Origin: a virus
Virus record (IMG/VR): IMGVR_UViG_3300007539_000267
Coordinates: 1-21,667 of that record
Strand: one strand, 5' to 3'
DNA: 21,667 bases
Shown: positions 14,232 to 21,667 of the stretch, piece after piece
Layout of the letters: each line of letters begins with the position of its first letter
Position numbering within the stretch: the stretch's first letter is position 1
The notes under the pieces: model-generated
What the model saw: the letters and a program-made list of their open reading frames with translations, nothing else
What the model was told of the DNA's origin: nothing
The model's database searches: none
Translations under genes and position numbers: made by a program

Positions 14232-17200
14232 AAAGATAGTTGATGGTCTTAAGTGGATTCTTTCTTCTTACAAATGGTGAAGATGAAAGTCCAACATATC
14301 CTTCAGTTGAATACCCAACAAAGTTTCTTGTTGAAGATCTTGTTGGGATGTCAATCTTACCCCAACTATAATCTCCATAGAATCTTCCATTATAACTTCC
14401 TGGATGATATTGGGTTTGAACTCCATTATAATCTTCCACACGAACTGTGATTCTAGATGGAGCAGATTCTCCTACGATCGCCCTTGCAGCATCATTAATA
14501 ATAAGAGAAGTTCTTGAAATATCATCAATTGTAAGGGTTACACCACTCAAGATTCTTGCAGTTGAAGTTGCTTCAATCTCTACTGGGCTATCTATAGTTT
14601 CAGTAATAGAGAATGTATATGGGCTTCCAGTGATTACAGTTCCATCTGGATCATTTGGACCAACAACAACAGGACTATCAAAGATTTCATAATCGATTGT
14701 TACATAACGAGTTTCTTCAATCAAAGTTCCTGCGAGAGATGATCCATATTCAACGTTAGCAACTTGATAGATTCCATCAAAGAAAGTTGATCCATAACTA
14801 ATAACTGACCCATCAGCATATCTAAGTGCAGTTACTCCAAGACCTAAGTTGGAGTTATTGATTGCAAAATAGTCACCTACTTCAATAGTTGTTTCACTTA
14901 TAGCAGCACCAACATAGTCTGGATTGCGTAAGAAGGAATCTTCTTCAATATCAAGATTAAGAACCAATCCTTTAACACCAGTTGTTGCTGTTCCTACGAT
15001 TGTTGTTGTAGCAATACCAACAATAATACCAAAGTCGCCTTTATATCCTTTACCAACCAAACTCTCTTTATGAGCATCTGGTTGAGATATCATTACATAT
15101 GGAACATTTGTAAATGTGTATCCATATCCAGGATTAGTAATAGTAAAACTTGTTACCATACCATTACTAATGTTTGCAACTGCAGTTGCTTTACCAGTTG
15201 TTCCTATTCCTATGGGTAAAGAAATAGATACATCTGGTGCAGAGAGGTAACCAGATCCACCTGCACTTGTGGTTGCGATTCCAGTAATGGGATCTGTTAA
15301 TACAATAGATGAAATCGTTCCAGCAGCAGAAACAATGGCAGTTGCTGCAGCTGCACAAACAGAATCTTGTGAGATTATTTCAAGAGTGTTCCTAATGAGG
15401 TTTGGAGCGTTTTCTTTGACACTATCAAAGAATGTTCTAACACTTTCAACATAGATTGTGGTATCACCAACACCAACATCTTGAAGTATTGCAGATGCGG
15501 GGTTAATAAGTGCTTTATAGATTTCTCTATCTTTTGCAACTTTTTGATCATTAATAATTTTGTCTTCTGTTTGTCTGCACCACTGAAGTGCTCTTTCATA
15601 TGACAAGTTAGTTGATATACCTGGACCTGGATAAACATTAGTTTCTAAGGTATCAGTTGCTGTAATATCAACAACGAGTCTTGGATCTTCATCATATACA
15701 GGGAAATCATCATAAAGTTCAACTGTGTCACCAGGTTTAATAGTTTCAAGAATATCTACAAGAACAACATCAACGTCTTTAGTTCCTCTATAGAATATAA
15801 TCTTAACAGTGTCTCCATTGTATGGATCATCTGCGTTGTATCCAAGAGGTGCCTCTGTAAATGTGATTGTTGAACCACCGTTGAATATGTAACCCTCACC
15901 AGGAACTTGTAAAATGTCATTAATGAAGACTAACAGAGACGCTTGAACATCAAGTAGAGAACCAGTCTTAGCACGAATAGATGTTCTAACTCCATTCAGA
16001 AGTAGAGGGAACTCCGTTCTAAAACCATTAAAGAGATTGCTAATATCATCAAATCTCTGGAAGTTGCCAAGAGACCATCCACTAAACTCATCTTTGTAAG
16101 TTTTCTGGACTGTAAGAGTAAACTCAATGTGACCAATGCCACTATCATGAGGAATACTACCAATACCACTTCTTGGGATTGTGAGAATATCTCCCTGTCG
16201 ATACCCAAATCCATAGTTAACTACATTAAAGTCAATAACAGTTGATCCTTGACCAACAATAACATCAACTACAAGACCAGTTCCAACACCACTATTGTTT
16301 GGATAATCTTGTGAGTATACCATTGGTATACCTGAGTATCCTGCTGGTTTATCAATGGTTATGATTGGTAGATTAGTTGTTGTGTAACCTGTTCCAGGAT
16401 TATCTAATCTTGTTGAAATGATATGACCATCAAAAGCATTTGCAACACCAATCGTTGAAGAAGTTCCCGTTACTGGATTATATGCACGAACCAATACCTC
16501 TGTTTGATACCACTCTCTGTATCCAGCACCAGTGTTGCCAATGGAAATTGCTGTAATCGATCCACCTGCAGAAACTAAAGCAGTTGCTCCAGCACCAATC
16601 AGTGGTTGATATCCACGACTTTGTGTTGATCCAACAGCAACAATCAGACCACCACGAGGGATTTCATTAGTGTTATTGTCATACTTAACTCCGATATCCA
16701 CTCCTTGGAAAATTGCTGTTGTGATGCCAGATCCTTCAACTAGTTCATAATCACCGCCGATTACAACAACATCATCTGCTCTTCTTGGACCTTGATAAAT
16801 GTCCCTGATAAGAATAATGCCATTATCTTCTGCAACATTAGTAACGTTATTTCCATCAGATTTCAATACAAACGCAGTTGTAATACCATTAAATCCTTCA
16901 GAAATATCATCAAAGATTGTATTGTAGGTGTATGGTTCAAGATCACTTCCTGCTTGAGAAGTTCTTGTGAAGACTCTGCCACTAAATGTGCTATGAGTAG
17001 TAACTCCAGTCCAATCTCTTTCATCAACTGGTCCACTAGTTGTGCTTAATGGATATGCACCATATGGAGCAGAAGCAAAATGAAGTTGATTATCAAGAAT
17101 GTTGTAGTTACCAACAATCTTAGTGACTTGAGATCCTGCCTGATGGGTTCCTAATCCAGTTCCCATCCATGGTCGATTGACAATCAGAACATTAGTAGTT

Positions 17201-20200
17201 CCAACTCCTACCGTTGAAACTCTCATAATTTCATCATTGACCTTCAGGAGATCGCCTGCAAAAATAGAAGTAATACCAGTGAGAGTGATTCTATCTGTTG
17301 TTGGTTGAACAGTAGTAACAAGACCAACAGTAACTCCAGTTCCTGCAACTGGAGATTGAATCATATTATCAATAGTCACTAATGCTTTAGTGTTTTGCTT
17401 CTTAGCATCAAGTCTATGAATTGTTCCGAAACCAACAGAAGTAATATCAAGAACTGTTGGGGGAACTGCAAGTGCTTCAGAAGCACTTGCTGACACTTGG
17501 ATATTAATCTCATCAACTTTTACAATATAAAGAGTTGATGGAAGTTTGTCAGTAGAAACACCTGCAATGGTAGTTGTTGCAATGCCGATAGGAGATGGTT
17601 GAGCAAATCTATCTGCTGCAGTATATTGGACCTCTTCGCCAGTTACAAAGAAGTTTTGTGGGATTCTGATCGTATTATCAGTGATGCTTACAATACCTGC
17701 AGAAGTTGGATCAAATACTCTTCTGAAGATTGGGCGACTTTGATGAGTTAACTCAAATGATCTCTTAATATCATTTTCGGTTCCAAAGTATTCAGCAGCA
17801 CCTGTTTCAACGGTGCCATTGTTCATATCAATCTTTGTAACTCCATTCAGAGGATCAACCAAACGCATTGCATTCTGGAAGACTCTAACTTCCATGTCAG
17901 CATCTGGATTTGGTTCAAAAGTAACTTGAACTTCATTTCCAGATCTTCTAACACCAAACTCGCCAAGAGTGACCATAGTAATAATCTCACCAAATTCGGT
18001 GATATTATTAAACTCTTCATTATTTGCAACCATCAATTCAGAAACTTGAGACCAACCATTGGTTAAGTCTTCTACAGTTACAATGTAATATCCACCGTTA
18101 TAAACAGTAGCATCATAAGTGGCGATGGTATTTGCAACAGGAGAATCTGTTGATGCAATAGATGTATAATGAGAATCAATGATTGCAGCATTGAGAGTTG
18201 TAGTTCCAATACCAGTTGCCGTTGTATCAGCGATAGAAACTCTTAAGATATCAACAGTAGCAGCAACTCCAGGATATGGATGGAAGTTAACTACAATGTC
18301 TCCAGTTGGTGGGAATGCAACAATACCTGAGTTTGTAAATCCAATGTGAGTAATACCAAACTCATCAAATGGTGATCCATCAGAAGTTGGTTGCTCAAGT
18401 TGGAATATCGTTGAAGACGTTCTAGCAGCACTTGGAAGAGGAAGTGTGTAAGTTCTTAATGGAGCAGAAACATCACCTGGACCGATGATTGTCCCAATAC
18501 CAATAAATGTTGATCCACCATCAACACTATAGTTAAGTACGAGTGATTCATTTCTTCCAAAAGCATCCATTGGCTCTTCGCCACCGTTGCTATCATCACC
18601 AGCAACTCCAGTTAAAACAAAAGTGTCTAGAGTTTGAGTATCAAGTGGAGTTGTAATAGCGATTCTCTTGTCTGTTCCAAGTCCAGTATTTCCAGCAACT
18701 TTTAGGTGTGGTCCAATAGCAAATCCACCATTATCCCCGATACCAGTACCATTAGGTGCTGTAGCAAATCCTGTTAAAGTTGTGAATAGTGCGGTGCTAA
18801 GTCCAACATCATAAGAAAGAGTATTTCCAGCACCACAAATGACGCTGTAAGTACCAAGACCTACGCTACTAGCATCGTCACGAGAATGCGAGGTTAACTG
18901 TGCATATTCAACAGCATCAATATCACCACAAGTTCCATTTCCGCTATGAATAATAGTAAACTCATCAAACTCATAACGCTGATCATCGGTTGTGATTTCA
19001 ATTAAGAGTTTAGATGCTCTATAGGTATTTGCAATAGAAACAATAGGTGTCACTTTACCAGTTTCAATACCTACAGATGTAGTTCTAACATCGGCAACAT
19101 TTCCAAGTGCAGTTGCACCAACCCCAGAAATGCCGTCTTTTAATCCGTATGCGGTAAAAGTAATATCAAAGTTATTGACTCTAAACTTTTCTGGATAGAA
19201 AAGAAGTCTTCCATTTCCATTGAGAACATCAAAGTCGAAATAACCCATGTCCTCAACAGTTTCAACCCGAGCATACTGGTTGAGATAACCAAACTGATTG
19301 TCATGAAGAACCGAAACAAAGATGTTTTCTCTAGTTTCTGTAAATCTTCTGTCACGAACGAAAAGAAGATACTTTCTTGCACGGAAACTTGTGAGTGGGA
19401 ACTCATCAATAACTGAGTATCTCGTTGGTCTTGGTCTATCATTAAATTGATCACTAATGTCATCAATCATCAAAACTCTGTTGCCAATCGACTCCAGATA
19501 ATCCTGGATATCTCTACTCTTTAAAATAATCTCATCAGAACGAACATTTCCATCAATGAAAATATTATTTTCTGTTGCTAAATCAAAATCATTAACACAG
19601 TTAAGATCAATAAGTTGATCAATATTAGCAATACCTAAGAAGTCTCCATCATTTTGATCTGTAGCAATACCAGTATTGCCGCTACTATCTGTAGCACCAG
19701 CTGAAACAACTTGAAGATCGCTAAACTTTTTAAATCCAGCAGTATGATCAAGAGAACTTACAGGATTGTTCCATCTTTCAATTTCAATCTCCGATTTTAC
19801 AGAGTATGAGAAATATTGATAGTAGTCATTATCATGCAATCTCTGAATATCAAGATTTAAAACACCAGTATCTTTATTGAATCCATTTTCAACGATACTA
19901 GTTGCATTTGTAACATAACTTGCGTCATAAGACTTACTTCTTTCAATAGATGCTACAGATCCGCTAGTTAAACCCCTTACAGTATCTCCAACCTCAAAGG
20001 AATCATCTGAGGTAACTCTAATGTTCAGATCATCTCCTCTAAAGTTCCAACTTTCAACTATACCTTCTTTATTGCCACTAATGACAGTTTCACCCTCAAT
20101 AAAAGTATTCTTTTTAAGAGTAACTGCAAAGATTGGGAAGTATTTTTCAGGAATGACTCTACCAGAAGAATTGGCAACATCAAACGATCCTGGAACTCTT

Positions 20201-21666
20201 CCATCAGTTAAGTCACCATCAAGACTATAAGTGATAGTTGGATTTGCTCCACCAATGTTTGGATCAGTTTCTGTGATTGTGAATAACTTATATCTATAGT
20301 TAACGGAGTTGAATCCCTTACCTGTGCTTCCCACTCCAACACTTACGTTTTCTACATAAACTCTATCACCAACTTCAAATGGGAATGCAGTCGCTGTACT
20401 ATACCCAACAGTTTTCAGAATGATTTGAACATTTTTCTTACCACTATCATATGTGATAGAGCTAATTCCAACTCCATTAGTGTTATTAACTGGAATAATA
20501 ACAGGAGCAGTATTGTAGATTTCTGTGCTATTCTTGTTAATGGTTACAAAAGAATCACCAATATTATAACTTAGATCTACATCAACTTCTCTACCAGTGT
20601 TTCCGTCAATGAAAATCAGATTTGGTGCAATAGCATAACCGATTCCAGTTGAAGTAATACCAATTTTTTCAATAGAGGTTAATGGTTCAAGTTTTAATAC
20701 TTGAGGTACTCCAACAGTTGGTCTTAATGTGAAGTCTGATGGATAATCAAATCCAATATCATTAATACAATAACTTTTGATTCTACCAATACTTGACGAA
20801 GATGCCTCTAATATTGCACTTCTTCCCCAAGTAGATGCAATGCTTGTGATTGCAGGAAGAAGTTCATATCCCTTTCCACCACTTCTTACAGAAAGTTCTT
20901 TGATTGCTCCAATAGCTCTTCTAGAAGCAGTGTCATATTTCATCACTGCTTCAGATGTATTATAACTGTCTCTTTCTGGTTTTAAGAGAACATTATATTG
21001 AATAGAAGTTACTCCTACTCCAGTTATTCTATGATTTCCACTATATCCACTTGTTGTGACAATAATAGCATTATTGTTTGGAACATTTTCATCATCAACT
21101 AAAATCTGCAGTTTATCCTCTGGAGTGTTGATCGTATCAACTGGATCAAGTTTATAATATAGATTCTTTGGAAGATTATCAGAAACAAGAACAGAAACTT
21201 TTGCTCCTGAAGTTCCAACTACTCCTGTTCTAGTTACTTCAAAGTTAGAGGATGTTCCACTTGAGAAAAACTTATTTTTAAAGTTTGAATCGGTATAAAG
21301 ATTAAACTCAAAAGCGGGATAATCAGTAGATCCTCTTCTGTATGAGAGTGAAGAATCCGATAAATCAAAGTCTACCGTCTGATTTCTTATCAGTGCAACT
21401 GGAGGATTGATTGGAGCAAGAGCACCAAATGTATTGGAAATCATGTCAACAACTGTTGGCGATGCCTTAGTTGCATTGTAGTATGTTTCCGAAAGTTGAA
21501 TCCTATTATAATCAAGAACTACAACGTAGAAAATAGAGTTGTCTGGAATAGCATCGGCATCAACAATAATAACTCCATTTTCAGTTGCTAACAATGTAAA
21601 TGGTCTTTCAACTTCTAAAGGTGAAGGGAATACAGTAGGAGTATCAACTGTTGTGTTTGAAGTTAT
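14230..21666 (-). CDS. Giant baseplate-associated virion protein in the gene 7 position, 5' end outside window
   Basis: At least 2,478 residues are in the window. The frame stays open to the right edge, so a TTG at 21594 is not the real start. The protein is beta-rich and repetitive. From the window edge it shows a module with FYVVVLDYNRIQLSETYYNA (about residues 40-75), GxGY-type repeats (about 258-350), GETVISGNKEG and GDTVRGLTSGS modules (about 530-570), an IDDISDQFND domain (about 733-850) and a FEPNPDADMEVRVFQNAMR segment. These are followed by a G-D-L-L...N-D-E-I-M...H module (about 1455-1520), two FDDIS-x-x-FNG domains (from 1585 and 1872) and more GxGY repeats. The C-terminus has FYGDYSWGKIDIP and FVRRKNPLKTINYL. 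It directly precedes gp8 as T4 gene 7 does (1,032 residues), so a wedge role is likely by position. I cannot show similarity to T4 gp7. Function: structural, inferred. Confidence 0.85.
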   Translation of the reverse strand: MTSNTTVDTPTVFPSPLEVERPFTLLATENGVIIVDADAIPDNSIFYVVVLDYNRIQLSETYYNATKASPTVVDMISNTFGALAPINPPVALIRNQTVDFDLSDSSLSYRRGSTDYPAFEFNLYTDSNFKNKFFSSGTSSNFEVTRTGVVGTSGAKVSVLVSDNLPKNLYYKLDPVDTINTPEDKLQILVDDENVPNNNAIIVTTSGYSGNHRITGVGVTSIQYNVLLKPERDSYNTSEAVMKYDTASRRAIGAIKELSVRSGGKGYELLPAITSIASTWGRSAILEASSSSIGRIKSYCINDIGFDYPSDFTLRPTVGVPQVLKLEPLTSIEKIGITSTGIGYAIAPNLIFIDGNTGREVDVDLSYNIGDSFVTINKNSTEIYNTAPVIIPVNNTNGVGISSITYDSGKKNVQIILKTVGYSTATAFPFEVGDRVYVENVSVGVGSTGKGFNSVNYRYKLFTITETDPNIGGANPTITYSLDGDLTDGRVPGSFDVANSSGRVIPEKYFPIFAVTLKKNTFIEGETVISGNKEGIVESWNFRGDDLNIRVTSDDSFEVGDTVRGLTSGSVASIERSKSYDASYVTNATSIVENGFNKDTGVLNLDIQRLHDNDYYQYFSYSVKSEIEIERWNNPVSSLDHTAGFKKFSDLQVVSAGATDSSGNTGIATDQNDGDFLGIANIDQLIDLNCVNDFDLATENNIFIDGNVRSDEIILKSRDIQDYLESIGNRVLMIDDISDQFNDRPRPTRYSVIDEFPLTSFRARKYLLFVRDRRFTETRENIFVSVLHDNQFGYLNQYARVETVEDMGYFDFDVLNGNGRLLFYPEKFRVNNFDITFTAYGLKDGISGVGATALGNVADVRTTSVGIETGKVTPIVSIANTYRASKLLIEITTDDQRYEFDEFTIIHSGNGTCGDIDAVEYAQLTSHSRDDASSVGLGTYSVICGAGNTLSYDVGLSTALFTTLTGFATAPNGTGIGDNGGFAIGPHLKVAGNTGLGTDKRIAITTPLDTQTLDTFVLTGVAGDDSNGGEEPMDAFGRNESLVLNYSVDGGSTFIGIGTIIGPGDVSAPLRTYTLPLPSAARTSSTIFQLEQPTSDGSPFDEFGITHIGFTNSGIVAFPPTGDIVVNFHPYPGVAATVDILRVSIADTTATGIGTTTLNAAIIDSHYTSIASTDSPVANTIATYDATVYNGGYYIVTVEDLTNGWSQVSELMVANNEEFNNITEFGEIITMVTLGEFGVRRSGNEVQVTFEPNPDADMEVRVFQNAMRLVDPLNGVTKIDMNNGTVETGAAEYFGTENDIKRSFELTHQSRPIFRRVFDPTSAGIVSITDNTIRIPQNFFVTGEEVQYTAADRFAQPSPIGIATTTIAGVSTDKLPSTLYIVKVDEINIQVSASASEALAVPPTVLDITSVGFGTIHRLDAKKQNTKALVTIDNMIQSPVAGTGVTVGLVTTVQPTTDRITLTGITSIFAGDLLKVNDEIMRVSTVGVGTTNVLIVNRPWMGTGLGTHQAGSQVTKIVGNYNILDNQLHFASAPYGAYPLSTTSGPVDERDWTGVTTHSTFSGRVFTRTSQAGSDLEPYTYNTIFDDISEGFNGITTAFVLKSDGNNVTNVAEDNGIILIRDIYQGPRRADDVVVIGGDYELVEGSGITTAIFQGVDIGVKYDNNTNEIPRGGLIVAVGSTQSRGYQPLIGAGATALVSAGGSITAISIGNTGAGYREWYQTEVLVRAYNPVTGTSSTIGVANAFDGHIISTRLDNPGTGYTTTNLPIITIDKPAGYSGIPMVYSQDYPNNSGVGTGLVVDVIVGQGSTVIDFNVVNYGFGYRQGDILTIPRSGIGSIPHDSGIGHIEFTLTVQKTYKDEFSGWSLGNFQRFDDISNLFNGFRTEFPLLLNGVRTSIRAKTGSLLDVQASLLVFINDILQVPGEGYIFNGGSTITFTEAPLGYNADDPYNGDTVKIIFYRGTKDVDVVLVDILETIKPGDTVELYDDFPVYDEDPRLVVDITATDTLETNVYPGPGISTNLSYERALQWCRQTEDKIINDQKVAKDREIYKALINPASAILQDVGVGDTTIYVESVRTFFDSVKENAPNLIRNTLEIISQDSVCAAAATAIVSAAGTISSIVLTDPITGIATTSAGGSGYLSAPDVSISLPIGIGTTGKATAVANISNGMVTSFTITNPGYGYTFTNVPYVMISQPDAHKESLVGKGYKGDFGIIVGIATTTIVGTATTGVKGLVLNLDIEEDSFLRNPDYVGAAISETTIEVGDYFAINNSNLGLGVTALRYADGSVISYGSTFFDGIYQVANVEYGSSLAGTLIEETRYVTIDYEIFDSPVVVGPNDPDGTVITGSPYTFSITETIDSPVEIEATSTARILSGVTLTIDDISRTSLIINDAARAIVGESAPSRITVRVEDYNGVQTQYHPGSYNGRFYGDYSWGKIDIPTRSSTRNFVGYSTEGYVGLSSSPFVRRKNPLKTINYL
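15842..16914 (-). repeat. Duplicated FDDIS-FNG domains within the giant protein
   Basis: Copy one (about 16735-16914) begins FDDISEGFNGITTAFVL and continues to a strand with RDIYQGP and GGDYELVEG. Copy two (about 15842-16053) begins FDDISNLFNGFRTEFPLLLN and continues with VFINDILQVPGEGYIFNGG. Shared order: F-D-D-I-S-x-x-F-N-G-x-x-T-x-F, a strand, then I-x-x-(I/P)-x-x-x-P-G/R and Y-x-x-x-(G/E)-G. A third, more distant copy starts at about 19470 with MIDDISDQFND and continues with RKYLLFVRDRRF. Confidence 0.65.
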
Positions 21667-21667
21667 A

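Noticed and set aside
16792-17049. Plus-strand open frames within the giant gene
   Set aside because: Several plus-strand frames of 60-85 codons lie across 14230-21594, but they are antisense shadows with no Shine-Dalgarno and no conserved features.
21592-21594. TTG as the start of the giant gene
   Set aside because: The same frame continues without a stop for 24 more codons to the window edge and the extra residues look like the preceding strand of the same repeat module, so the gene is truncated by the window.
1-21667. tRNA genes, CRISPR arrays, insertion sequences, attachment sites, homing endonucleases
   Set aside because: Non-coding gaps are all shorter than about 60 bases and none shows a cloverleaf, direct repeat array or transposase or endonuclease motif.

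Overview
The window looks like the late structural (neck and baseplate) block of a T4-like marine myovirus, most likely a cyanophage of Synechococcus or Prochlorococcus. The DNA is AT-rich. All twelve genes lie on the minus strand, packed end to end with junctions of a few bases up to about 60 bases. Four of the proteins (gp13, gp14, gp15, gp8) carry motifs I can line up from memory with the T4 proteins, and gp16 and several small proteins have the form seen in T4-like cyanophages. No host genes, tRNAs, integrases, insertion sequences, CRISPR arrays or defence genes are visible. The host group is an inference from family resemblance.

Layout in transcription order (right to left). First comes the 3' 7.4 kb of a giant virion protein of at least 2,478 residues in the T4 gene 7 position; its frame runs off the right edge. 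Then gp8 (baseplate wedge), a 1,757-residue DUF4815-type baseplate or tail-fibre protein, and an 819-residue virion protein. A 74-residue coiled-coil protein follows. Next is the neck and packaging cluster gp13, gp14, gp15 (tail terminator/sheath stabiliser) and gp16 (small terminase). Two small structural-type proteins (110 and 121 residues) come next. Last is the first 29 codons of a gene with a major-tropism-determinant-like N-terminus, cut by the left edge. The large terminase gene 17 is not in the window.

The products should act together in virion assembly: the baseplate wedge proteins build the tail end, gp13/gp14 close the filled head, gp15 caps the tail, and gp16 works with gp17 in DNA packaging. 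Short A/T-rich octamers resembling the T4 late promoter (GATAAATA, CTAAATAA) sit just before gp8, the 819-residue gene and the leftmost gene. Two of them overlap the stop codon of the preceding gene.

I do not see a wholly new system. The most notable signal is protein modularity. Three kinds of short beta-type module recur in otherwise unrelated virion proteins: GxGYT repeats, a G-D/N-E-(I/Q)-M...H..G module and a GExxxGxxSGA module. They appear to have been inserted into conserved core proteins (gp8, gp14, gp15), making these much longer than in T4. In gp14 they form a tandem array with a 42-43 residue period.
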